A stretch of 64,000 bases of DNA from Histomonas meleagridis. Lineage: Eukaryota > Parabasalia > Tritrichomonadida > Dientamoebidae. Position numbers and translations under genes: made by a program. Within the stretch, counting starts at the first letter, position 1. Each line of letters opens with the position of its first letter. The DNA lies in assembly GCA_020186115.1 (NCBI GenBank), contig WSYJ01000183.1, positions 103,648-167,647 of the forward strand, written 5' to 3'. Of the stretch, positions 47,375 to 63,400 are shown piece by piece. Below the pieces are notes generated by a model, which worked only from the letters and a program-made list of their open reading frames with translations, did not search any database and had not been told where the DNA came from.

Positions 47375-47880
47375 TACCCCCACCATACCCACATGTAATA
47401 CCCACCCAGTGATGACACACCATATACACAAGTAACACTTACAACATCCCCACCCCACAAGTACCCCCCACCCAGATACCCCACAACACCCACAAGTACC
47501 CCCCACCCAGACACCCCACAACACCCACACAATACCACCCACCCACACAGTACCACCCACCCACACGTACCACCCACACACGTACCACCCACCCACACAG
47601 TACCACCCACCCACACAGTACCACCCACCCACACGTACCACCCACACACGTACCACCCACCCACACAGTACCACCCACCCACACACCCCACCACCACACG
47701 TACCACCCACACACCCCACCACCACACGTACCACCCACACACGTACCACCCACCCACACAGTACCACCCACCCACACAGTACCACCCACCCACACGTACC
47801 ACCCACACACGTACCACCCACCCACACAGTACCACCCACCCACACACCCCACCACCACACGTACCACACACACTTACCAC
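47374..47880. repeat. satellite block A: heterogeneous CACCCA-rich repeats
   Basis: The composition switches sharply to C/A on the plus strand. Short variants of CAGTACCACCCACC and CGTACCACCCACA alternate. A longer segment starting near 47581 recurs at 47742 (161 bp apart), showing a higher-order duplication. Confidence 0.8.
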
Positions 47881-48065
47881 CCACACTCCCCCCCCACACC
47901 ACATCCCCCCAACAACCACACGTACCACCCACACTCCCCCCCACACACCACCCCCCCCCAACAACCACACGTACCACCCACACTCCCCCCCACACACCAC
48001 ATCCCCCCAACAACCACACGTACCACCCACACTCCCCCCCACACACCACATCCCCCCAACAACCA
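47881..48065. repeat. satellite block B: about four copies of a 49-bp unit
   Basis: The landmark AACAACCACAC occurs at 47911, 47960, 48009 and 48058, exactly 49 bp apart. Units contain a C-run and CACACCACATC. Confidence 0.8.
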
Positions 48066-48870
48066 CACTTACCACCCACACTTACCACCCACACTTACCA
48101 CCCACACTTACCACCCACACTTACCACCCACACTTACCACCCACACGTACCACCCACACTTACCACCCACACTTACCACCCACACGTACCACCCACACGT
48201 ACCACCCACACAGTACCACCCACACACAAGTAACACCCACACTTACCACCCACACTTACCACCCACACTTACCACCCACACTTACCACCCACACTTACCA
48301 CCCACACTTACCACCCACACAGTACCACCCACACACAAGTAACACCCACACAGTACCACCCACCCACACAGTACCACCCACACTTACCACCCACACTTAC
48401 CACCCACACTTACCACCCACACTTACCACCCACACTTACCACCCACACTTACCACCCACACAGTACCACCCACACTTACCACCCACACTTACCACCCACA
48501 CTTACCACCCACACTTACCACCCACACTTACCACCCACACTTACCACCCACACAGTACCACCCACACAGTACCACCCACACACAAGTAACACCCACACTT
48601 ACCACCCACACTTACCACCCACACTTACCACCCACACAGTACCACCCACACACAAGTAACACCCACACAGTACCACCCACACACAAGTAACACCCACACT
48701 TACCACCCACACAGTACCACCCACACACAAGTAACACCCACACAGTACCACCCACACACAAGTACCACCCACACTTACCACCCACACTTACCACCCACAC
48801 TTACCACACACACACAAGTACCACACACACAAGTACCACACACACAAGTACCACACACGTACCACCCACA
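48066..48870. repeat. satellite block C: 13-bp unit TTACCACCCACAC with variants
   Basis: Tandem TTACCACCCACAC, interspersed with AGTACCACCCACAC and AAGTAACACCCACAC forms. At the right edge ACCACCC gives way to ACCACAC, the form that dominates after 50 kb. Confidence 0.85.
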
Positions 48871-49985
48871 GGACACATGTGACTATCATCACAAGTAACA
48901 CTCACATAGTACCACACACACACAAGTACCACACACAGGACACATGTGACTATCATCACAAGTAACACTTACATATTACCACCCACACATACCACCCACA
49001 CACGTACCACCCACAGGACACATGTGACTATCATCACAAGTAACACTTACATATTCCCCCCAACACCCACACATGTACCACCCACAGGACACATGTGACT
49101 ATCATCACAAGTAACACTTACATATTCCCCCCAACACCCACACGTACCACCCACCAGACACATGCGGCTATCATCACTAGTAACACTTACATATTCCCCA
49201 ACACCCACACAGTACCACCCACAGGGACACATGTGACTATCATCACAAGTAACACTTACATATTCCCCCCAACACCCACACGTACCACTCCCCAGGACAC
49301 ATGTGACTATCATCACAAGTAACACTTACATATTCCCCCCAACACCCACACGTACCACCCACAGGACACATGTGACTATCATCACAAGTAACACTTACAT
49401 ATTCCCCCAACACCCACACAGTACCACCCACAGGACACATGTGACTATCATCACAAGTAACACTTACATATCTCCCCCAACACCCACACGTACCACCCAC
49501 AGGGACACATGTGACTATCATCACAAGTAACACTTACATATTCCCCCAAACACCCACACGTACCACCCACAGGACACATGTGACTATCATCACAAGTAAC
49601 ACTTACATATTCCCCCAACACCCACACGTACCACTCCACAGGACACATGTGACTATCATCACAAGTAACACTTACATATTCCCCCAACACCCACACGTAC
49701 CACCCATCAGGACACATGTGACTATCATCACAAGTAACACTTACATATTCACCCCCAACACCCACACACGTACCACCTACAGGGACACATGTGACTATCA
49801 TCACAAGTAACACATTCCCCCCAACACCCACACGTACCACCCACAGGACACATGTGACTATCATCACAAGTAACACTTACATATTCACACCCGCCGCCCA
49901 CACCTACCACCCACAGGACACACGCGACTACCATCACAAGTAACACACACATAGTACCACAACACCCACACGTACCACACACACA
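48871..49985. repeat. satellite block D: 16 copies of a roughly 69-bp unit
   Basis: The landmark GGACACATGTGACT recurs at 48871, 48938, 49016, 49087, 49156 (variant), 49225, 49295, 49364, 49433, 49503, 49572, 49641, 49710, 49783, 49846 and 49916. The spacing is mostly 69-71 bp. Each unit also holds TATCATCACAAGTAACAC, ACATATTCCCCC and a block-C-like CACGTACCACCCACA tail, so it was built from shorter satellite pieces plus a unique core. Confidence 0.9.
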
Positions 49986-50033
49986 AGCACACATGTGACT
50001 ACACACAAGTAACACTCACATATTCACCCCAAC

Positions 50034-53000
50034 ACCCACACAAGTACCACACACACAAGTACCACACACGACTAGCATCACAGTAACACATATGCATACC
50101 CAACACACACAAGTACCACACACACAAGTACCACACACACAAGTACCACACACACAAGTACCACACACCCACAAGTACCACACACACAAGTACCACACAC
50201 ACAAGTACCACACACACACAAGTACACACACAAGTACCACACACACAAGTACCACACACACAAGTACCACACACACAAGTACCACACACACAAGTACCAC
50301 ACACACACGCACCACACACACACGCACCACACACACACGCACCACACACACACAAGTACCACACACACAAGTACCACACACACAAGTACCACACACACAA
50401 GTACCACACACACAAGTACCACACACACATGTACCACACACACAAGTACCACACACACAAGTACCACACACACAAGTACCACACACACAAGTACCACACA
50501 CACAAGTACCACACACACAAGTACCACACACACACAAGTACCACACACACAAGTACCACACACACAAGTACCACACACACAAGTACCACACACACAAGTA
50601 CCACACACACAAGTACCACACACACAAGTACCACACACACAAGTACCACACACACAAGTACCACACACACAAGTACCACACACACAAGTACCACACACAC
50701 AAGTACCACACACACAAGTACCACACACACAAGTACCACACACACAAGTACCACACACACAAGTACCACACACACAAGTACCACACACACAAGTACCACA
50801 CACACAAGTACCACACACCCACACAAGTACCACACACACAAGTACCACACACACAAGTACCACACACACAAGTACCACACACACAAGTACCACACACACA
50901 AGTACCACACACACACAAGTACCACACACACAAGTACCACACACACAAGTACCACACACACAAGTACCACACACACAAGTACCACACACACAAGTACCAC
51001 ACACACAAGTACCACACACACAAGTACCACACACACAAGTACCACACACACAAGTACCACACACACAAGTACCACACGCACCACACACACAAGTACCACA
51101 CACACAAGACCCCACACACACAAGTACCACACACACAAGTACCACACACACAAGTACCACACACACAAGTACCACACACACAAGTACCACACACACAAGT
51201 ACCACACACACAAGTACCACACACACAAGTACCACACACACAAGTACCACACACACAAGTACCACACACACAAGTACCACACACACAAGTACCACACACA
51301 CACAAGTACCACACACACAAGTACCACACACACAAGTACCACACACACAAGTACCACACACACAAGTACCACACACACACAAGTACCACACACACAAGTA
51401 CCACACACACAAGTACCACACACACAAGTACCACACACACAAGTACCACACACACAAGTACCACACACACAAGTACCACACACACAAGTACCACACACAC
51501 AAGTACCACACACAAGTACCACACACACAAGTACCACACACACAAGTACCACACACACAAGTACCACACACACAAGTACCACACACACAAGTACCACACA
51601 CACAAGTACCACACACACAAGTACCACACACACAAGTACCACACACACAAGTACCACACACACAAGTACCACACACACAAGTACCACACACACAAGTACC
51701 ACACACACAAGTACCACACACACACAAGTACCACACACACACAAGTACCACACACACAAGTACCACACACACAAGTACCACACACACAAGTACCACACAC
51801 ACAAGTACCACACACACAAGTACCACACACACAAGTACCACACACACAAGTACCACACACACAAGTACCACACACACAAGTACCACACACACAAGTACCA
51901 CACACACAAGTACCACACACACAAGTACCACACACACAAGTACCACACACACAAGTACCACACACACAAGTACCACACACACAAGTACCACACACACAAG
52001 TACCACACACACAAGTACCACACACACAAGTACCACACACACAAGTACCACACACACAAGTACCACACACACAAGTACCACACACACAAGTACCACACAC
52101 ACAAGTACCACACACACAAGTACCACACACACAAGTACCACACACACACAAGTACCACACACACAAGTACCACACACACAAGTACCACACACACAAGTAC
52201 CACACACACAAGTACCACACACACAAGTAACCACACACACAAGTACCACACACACAAGTACCACACACACACACAAGTACCACACACACAAGTACCACAC
52301 ACACAAGTACCACACACACAAGTACCACACACACAAGTACCACACACACAAGTACCACACACACAAGTACCACACACACAAGTACCACACACACAAGTAC
52401 CACACACACAAGTACCACACACACAAGTACCACACACACAAGTACCACACACACAAGTACCACACACACAAGTACCACACACACAAGTACCACACACACA
52501 AGTACCACACACACAAGTACCACACACACAAGTACCACACACACAAGTACCACACACACAAGTACCACACACACAAGTACCACACACACAAGTACCACAC
52601 ACACAAGTACCACACACACAAGTACCACACACACAAGTACCACACACACAAGTACCACACACACAAGTACCACACACACAAGTACCACACACACAAGTAC
52701 CACACACACACAAGTACCACACACACAAGTACCACACACACAAGTACCACACACACAAGTACCACACACACAAGTACCACACACACAAGTACCACACACA
52801 CAAGTACCACACACACAAGTACCACACACACAAGTACCACACACACAAGTACCACACACACAAGTACCACACACACAAGTACCACACACACAAGTACCAC
52901 ACACACAAGTACCACACACACAAGTACCACACACACAAGTACCACACACACAAGTACCACACACACAAGTACCACACACACAAGTACCACACACACAAGT

Positions 53001-56000
53001 ACCACACACACAAGTACCACACACACAAGTACCACACACACAAGTACCACACACACAAGTACCACACACACAAGTACCACACACACAAGTACCACACACA
53101 CAAGTACCACACACACAAGTACCACACACACAAGTACCACACACACAAGTACCACACACACAAGTACCACACACACAAGTACCACACACACAAGTACCAC
53201 ACACACAAGTACCACACACACAAGTACCACACACACAAGTACCACACACACAAGTACCACACACACAAGTACCCACACACACAAGTACCACACACACAAG
53301 TACCACACACACAAGTACCACACACACAAGTACCACACACACAAGTACCACACACACAAGTACCACACACACAAGTACCACACACACAAGTACCACACAC
53401 ACAAGTACCACACACACAAGTACCACACACACACAAGTACCACACACACAAGTACCACACACACAAGTACCACACACACAAGTACCACACACACAAGTAC
53501 CACACACACAAGTACCACACACACAAGTACCACACACACAAGTACCACACACACAAGTACCACACACACAAGTACCACACTCACACAAGTACCACACACA
53601 CAAGTACCACACACACAAGTACCACACACACAAGTACCACACACACAAGTACCACACACACAAGTACCACACACACACAAGTACCACACACACAAGTACC
53701 ACACACACAAGTACCACACACACAAGTACCACACACACAAGTACCACACACACACAAGTACCACACACACAAGTACCACACACACAAGTACCACACACAC
53801 AAGTACCACACACACAAGTACCCCACACACAAGTACCACACACACAAGTACCACACACACAAGTACCACACACACAAGTACCACACACACAAGTACCACA
53901 CACACAAGTACCACACACACAAGTACCACACACACAAGTACCACACACACAAGTACCCACACACACAAGTACCACACACACAAGTACCACACACACAAGT
54001 ACCACACACACAAGTACCACACACACAAGTACCACACACACAAGTACCACACACACAAGTACCACACACACAAGTACCACACACACAAGTACCACACACA
54101 CAAGTACCACACACACAAGTACCACACACACAAGTACCACACACACAAGTACCACACACACAAGTACCACACACACAAGTACCACACACACAAGTACCAC
54201 ACACACAAGTACCACACACACAAGTACCACACACACAAGTACCACACACACAAGTACCACACACACAAGTACCACACACACAAGTACCACACACACAAGT
54301 ACCACACACACAAGTACCACACACAAGTACCACACACACAAGTACCACACACACAAGTACCACACACACAAGTACCACACACACAAGTACCACACACACA
54401 AGTACCACACACACAAGTACCACACACACAAGTACCACACACACAAGTACCACACACACAAGTACCACACACACAAGTACCACACACACAAGTACCACAC
54501 ACACAAGTACCACACACACAAGTACCACACACACAAGTACCACACACACAAGTACCACACACACAAGTACCACACACACAAGTACCACACACACAAGTAC
54601 CACACACACAAGTACCACACACACAAGTACCACACACACAAGTACCACACACACAAGTACCACACACACAAGTACCACACACACAAGTACCACACACACA
54701 CAAGTACCACACACACAAGTACCACACACACAAGTACCACACACACAAGTACCACACACACAAGTACCACACACACAAGTACCACACACACAAGTACCAC
54801 ACACACAAGTACCACACACACAAGTACCACACACACAAGTACCACACACACAAGTACCACACACACAAGTACCACACACACAAGTACCACACACAAGTAC
54901 CACACACACAAGTACCACACACACAAGTACCACACACACAAGTACCACACACACAAGTACCACACACACACAAGTACCACACACACAAGTACCACACACA
55001 CAAGTACCACACACACAAGTACCACACACACAAGTACCACACACACAAGTACCACACACACAACCGTACCACACACACAAGTACCACACACACAAGTACC
55101 ACACACACAAGTACCACACACACAAGTACCACACACACAAGTACCACACACACAAGTACCACACACACAAGTACCACACACACACAACCCCCACACACAC
55201 AAGTACCACACACACAAGTACCACACACACAAGTACCACACACACAAGTACCACACACACAAGTACCACACACACAAGTACCACACACACAAGTACCACA
55301 CACACAAGTACCACACACACAAGTACCACACACACAAGTACCACACACACAAGTACCACACACACAAGTACCACACACACAAGTACCACACACACAAGTA
55401 CCACACACACAAGTACCACACACACAAGTACCACACACACAAGTACCACACACACAAGTACCACACACACAAGTACCACACACACAAGTACCACACACAC
55501 AAGTACCACACACACAAGTACCACACACACAAGTACCACACACACAAGTACCACACACACAAGTACCACACACACAAGTACCACACACACAAGTACCACA
55601 CACACAAGTACCACACACACAAGTACCACACACACAAGTACCACACACACAAGTACCACACACACAAGTACCACACACACAAGTACCACACACACAAGTA
55701 CCACACACACAAGTACCACACACACAAGTACCACACACACAAGTACCACACACACAAGTACCACACACACAAGTACCACACACACAAGTACCACACACAC
55801 AAGTACCACACACACAAGTACCACACACACAAGTACCACACACACAAGTACCACACACACAAGTACCACACACACAAGTACCACACACACAAGTACCACA
55901 CACACAAGTACCACACACACAAGTACCACACACACAAGTACCACACACACAAGTACCACACACACAAGTACCACACACACAAGTACCACACACACAAGTA

Positions 56001-59000
56001 CCACACACACAAGTACCACACACACAAGTACCACACACACAAGAACCCCACACACAAGTACCACACACACAAGTACCACACACACAACCACCACACACAC
56101 AAGTACCACACACACAAGTACCACACACACAAGTACCACACACACAAGTACCACACACACAAGTACCACACACACAAGTACCACACACACAAGTACCACA
56201 CACACACAAGTACCACACACACAAGTACCACACACACAAGTACCACACACACAAGTACCACACACACAAGTACCACACACACAAGTACCACACACACAAG
56301 TACCACACACACAAGTACCACACACACAAGTACCACACACACAAGTACCACACACACAAGTACCACACACACAAGTACCACACACACAAGTACCACACAC
56401 ACAAGTACCACACACACAAGTACCACACACACAAGTACCACACACACACAAGTACCACACACACAAGTACCACACACACAAGTACCACACACACAAGTAC
56501 CACACACACAAGTACCACACACACAAGTACCACACACACAAGTACCACACACACAAGTACCACACACACAAGTACCACACACACAAGTACCACACACACA
56601 AGTACCACACACACAAGTACCACACACACAAGTACCACACACACAAGTACCACACACACAAGTACCACACACACAAGTACCACACACACAAGTACCACAC
56701 ACACAAGTACCACACACACAAGTACCACACACACAAGTACCACACACACAAGTACCACACACACAAGTACCACACACACAAGTACCACACACACAAGTAC
56801 CACACACACAAGTACCACACACACAAGTACCACACACACAAGTACCACACACACAAGTACCACACACACAAGTACCACACACACAAGTACCACACACACA
56901 AGTACACACACAAGTACCACACACACAAGTACCACACACACAAGTACCACACACAAGTACCACACACACAAGTACCACACACACAAGTACCACACACACA
57001 AGTACCACACACACAAGTACCACACACACAAGTACCACACACACAAGTACCACACACACAAGTACCACACACACAAGTACCACACACACAAGTACCACAC
57101 ACACAAGTACCACACACACAAGTACCACACACACAAGTACCACACACACAAGTACCACACACACAAGTACCACACACACAAGTACCACACACACAAGTAC
57201 CACACACACAAGTACCACACACACACAAGTACCACACACACAAGTACCACACACACAAGTACCACACACACAAGTACCACACACACAAGTACCACACACA
57301 CAAGTACCACACACACAAGTACCACACACACAAGTACCACACACACAAGTACCACACACACAAGTACCACACACAAGTACCACACACACAAGTACCACAC
57401 ACACAAGTACCACACACACAAGTACCACACACACAAGTACCACACACACAAGTACCACACACACAAGTACCACACACACAAGTACCACACACACAAGTAC
57501 CACACACACAAGTACCACACACACACAAGTACCACACACACAAGTACCACACACACAAGTACCACACACACAAGTACCACACACACAAGTACCACACACA
57601 CAAGTACCACACACACAAGTACCACACACACAAGTACCACACACACAAGTACCACACACACAAGTACCACACACACAAGTACCACACACACAAGTACCAC
57701 ACACACAAGTACCACACACACAAGTACCACACACACAAGTACCACACACACAAGTACCACACACACAGCACACACACACAAGTACCACACACACAAGTAC
57801 CACACACACAAGTACCACACACACAAGTACCACACACACACACACACAAGTACCACACACACACAAGTACCACACACACAAGTACCACACACACAAGTAC
57901 CACACACACAAGTACCACACACACAAGTACCACACACACAAGTACCACACACACAAGTACCACACACACACAAGTACCACACACACAAGTACCACACACA
58001 CAAGTACCACACACACAAGTACCACACACACAAGTACCACACACACAAGTACCACACACACAAGTACCCCACACACACAAGTACCACACACACAAGTACC
58101 ACACACACAAGTACCACACACAAGTACCACACACACAAGTACCACACACACAAGTACCACACACACAAGTACCCCACACACAAGTACCACACACACAAGT
58201 ACCACACACACAAGTACCACACACACAAGTACCACACACACAAGTACCACACACACAAGTACCACACACACAAGTACCACACACACAAGTACCACACACA
58301 CAAGTACCACACACACAAGTACCACACACACAAGTACCACACACACAAGTACCACACACACAAGTACCACACACACACAAGTACCACACACACAAGTACC
58401 ACACACACAAGTACCACACACACAAGTACCACACACACAAGTACCACACACACAAGTACCACACACACAAGTACCACACACACAGCACCACACACACAAG
58501 CACCACACACACACGTACCACACACACACAAGTACCACACACACAAGTACCACACACACAAGTACCACACACACAAGTACCACACACACAAGTACCACAC
58601 ACACAAGTACCACACACACAAGTACCACACACACAAGTACCACACACACAAGTACCACACACACAAGTACCACACACACAAGTACCACACACACAAGTAC
58701 CACACACACAAGTACCACACACACAAGTACCACACACACAAGTACCACACACACAAGTACCACACACACAAGTACCACACACACAAGTACCACACACACA
58801 AGTACCACACACACAAGTACCACACACAAGTACCACACACAAGTACCACACACACAAGTACCACACACACAAGTACCACACACACAAGTACCACACACAC
58901 AAGTACCACACACACAAGTACCACACACACAAGTACCACACACACAAGTACCACACACACAAGTACCACACACACAAGTACCACACACACAAGTACCACA

Positions 59001-60411
59001 CACACAAGTACCACACACACAAGTACCACACACACAAGTACCACACACACAAGTACCACACACACAAGTACCACACACACAAGTACCACACACACAAGTA
59101 CCACACACACAAGTACCACACACACACAAGTACCACACACACAAGTACCACACACACAAGTACCACACACACACAAGTACCACACACACAAGTACCACAC
59201 ACACAGTACCACACACACAAGTACCACACACACAAGTACCACACACACAAGTACCACACACACAAGTACCACACACACAAGTACCCACACACACAAGTAC
59301 CACACACACAAGTACCACACACACAAGTACCACACACACAAGTACCACACACACACAAGTACCACACACACAAGTACCACACACACAAGTACCACACACA
59401 CAAGTACCCACACACACAAGTACCACACACACAAGTACCACACACACAAGTACCACACACACAAGTACCACACACACAGTACCACACACACAAGTACCAC
59501 ACACACAAGTACCACACACACAAGTACCACACACACAAGTACCACACACACAAGTACCACACACACACAAGTACCACACACACAAGTACCACACACACAA
59601 GTACCACACACACACAAGTACCACACACACAAGTACCACACACACAAGTACCACACACACAAGTACCACACACACAAGTACCACACACACAAGTACCACA
59701 CACACAAGTACCACACACACAAGTACCACACACACAAGTACCACACACACAAGTACCACACACACAAGTACCACACACACAAGTACCACACACACAAGTA
59801 CCACACACACAAGTACCACACACACAAGTACCACACACACACAAGTACCACACACACAAGTACCACACACACAAGTACCACACACACAAGTACCACACAC
59901 ACAAGTACCACACACACAAGTACCACACACACAAGTACCACACACACAAGTACCACACACACAAGTACCACACAAGTACCACACACACAAGTACCACACA
60001 CACAAGTACCACACACACAAGTACCACACACACAAGTACCACACACACAAGTACCACACACACAAGTACCACACACACAAGTACCACACACACAAGTACC
60101 ACACACACAAGTACCACACACACAAGTACCACACACACAAGTACCACACACACAAGTACCACACACACAAGTACCACACACACAAGTACCACACACAAGT
60201 ACCACACACACAAGTACCACACACACAAGTACCACACACACAAGTACCACACACACAAGTACCACACACACAAGTACCACACACACAAGTACCACACACA
60301 CAAGTACCACACACACAAGTACCACACACACAAGTACCACACACACAAGTACCACACACACAAGTACCACACACACAAGTACCACACACACAAGTACCAC
60401 ACACACAAGTA

Positions 60412-60443
<32 letters not shown>

Positions 60444-63400
60444 GTACCACACACACAAGTACCACACACACAAGTACCACACACACAAGTACCACACACA
60501 CAAGTACCACACACACAAGTACCACACACACAAGTACCACACACACACAAGTACCACACACACAAGTACCACACACACAAGTACCACACACACAAGTACC
60601 ACACACACAAGTACCACACACACAAGTACCACACACACAAGTACCACACACACACACAAGTACCACACACACAAGTACCACACACACAAGTACCACACAC
60701 ACAAGTACCACACAACCACCACACACAAGTACCACACACACAAGTACCACACACACAAGTACCACACACACAAGTACCACACACACAAGTACCACACACA
60801 CAAGTACCACACACACAAGTACCACACACACAAGTACCACACACACAAGTACCACACACACAAGTACCACACACACAAGTACCACACACACAAGTACCAC
60901 ACACACAAGTACCACACACACAAGTACCACACACACAAGTACCACACACACAAGTACCACACACACAAGTACCCCACACACACAAGTACCACACACACAA
61001 GTACCACACACACAAGTACCACACACACACAAGTACCACACACACACAAGTACCACACACACAAGTACCACACACACAAGTACCACACACACAAGTACCA
61101 CACACACAAGTACCACACACACAAGTACCACACACACAAGTACCACACACACAAGTACCACACACACAAGTACCACACACACAAGTACCACACACACAAG
61201 TACCACACACACAAGTACCACACACACAAGTACCACACACACAAGTACCACACACACAAGTACCACACACACAAGTACCACACACACAAGTACCACACAC
61301 ACAAGTACCACACACACAAGTACCACACACACAAGTACCACACACACAAGTACCACACACACAAGTACCACACACACAAGTACCACACACACAAGTACCA
61401 CACACACAAGTACCACACACACAAGTACCACACACACAAGTACCACACACACAAGTACCACACACACAAGTACCACACACACAAGCACACACACAAGTAC
61501 CACACACACAAGTACCACACACACAAGTACCACACACACAAGTACCACACACACAAGTACCACACACACAAGTACCACACACACAAGTACCACACACACA
61601 AGTACCACACACACAAGTACCACACACACAAGTACCACACACACAAGTACCACACACACAAGTACCACACACACAAGTACCACACACACAAGTACCACAC
61701 ACACAAGTACCACACACACAAGTACCACACACACAAGTACCACACACACAAGTACCACACACACAAGTACCACACACACAAGTACCACACACACAAGTAC
61801 CACACACACAAGTACCACACACACAGTACCACACACACAAGTACCACACACACAAGTACCACACACACAAGTACCACACACACAAGTACCACACACACAA
61901 GTACCACACACACAAGTACCACACACACAAGTACCACACACACAAGTACCACACACACAAGTACCACACACACAAGTACCACACACACAAGTACCACACA
62001 CACAAGTACCACACACACAAGTACCACACACACAAGTACCACACACACAAGTACCACACACACAAGTACCACACACACAAGTACCACACACACAAGTACC
62101 ACACACACAAGTACCACACACACAAGTACCACACACACAAGTACCACACACACAAGTACCACACACACAAGTACCACACACACAAGTACCACACACACAA
62201 GTACCACACACACAAGTACCACACACACAAGTACCACACACACAAGTACCACACACACAAGTACCACACACACAAGTACCACACACACAAGTACCACACA
62301 CACAAGTACCACACACACAAGTACCACACACACAAGTACCACACACACAAGTACCACACACACAAGTACCACACACACACAAGTACCACACACACAAGTA
62401 CCACACACACAAGTACCACACACACAAGTACCACACACACAAGTCCCACACACACACAAGTACCACACACACAAGTACCACACACACAAGTACCACACAC
62501 ACAAGTACCACACACACAAGTACCACACACACAAGTACCACACACACAAGTACCACACACACAAGTACCACACACACAAGTACCCCACACACACAAGTAC
62601 CACACACACAAGTACCACACACACAAGTACCACACACACAAGTACCACACACACAAGTACCACACACACAAGTACCACACACACAAGTACCACACACACA
62701 AGTACCACACACACAAGTACCACACACAAAAAGAACACACACACAAGTACCACACACAAGTACCACACACACAAGTACCACACACACAAGTACCACACAC
62801 ACGCGTACCACACACACGCGTACCACACACACAAGTACCACACACACAAGTACCACACACACAAGTACCACACACACAAGTACCACACACACAAGCACCA
62901 CACACACAAGTACCACACACACAAGTACCACACACACAAGTACCACACACACAAGTACCACACACACAAGTACCACACACACAAGTACCACACACACAAG
63001 TACCACACACACAAGTACCACACACACAAGTACCACACACACAAGTACCACACACACAAGTACCACACACACAAGTACCACACACACAAGTACCACACAC
63101 ACACAAGTACCACACACACAAGTACCACACACACAAGTACCCACACACACAAGTACCACACACACAAGTACCACACACACAAGTACCACACACACAAGTA
63201 CCACACACACAAGTACCACACACACAAGTACCACACACACAAGTACCACACACACAAGTACCACACACACAAGTACCACACACACAAGTACCACACACAC
63301 ACAAGTACCACACACACACAAGTACCACACACACAAGTACCACACACACAAGTACCACACACACAAGTACCACACACACAAGTACCACACACACAAGTAC

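Noticed and set aside
47249-49876. Several frames of 60-280 codons over the CACCCA and 69-bp repeats
   Set aside because: Same cause: stop-poor tandem repeats on both strands.
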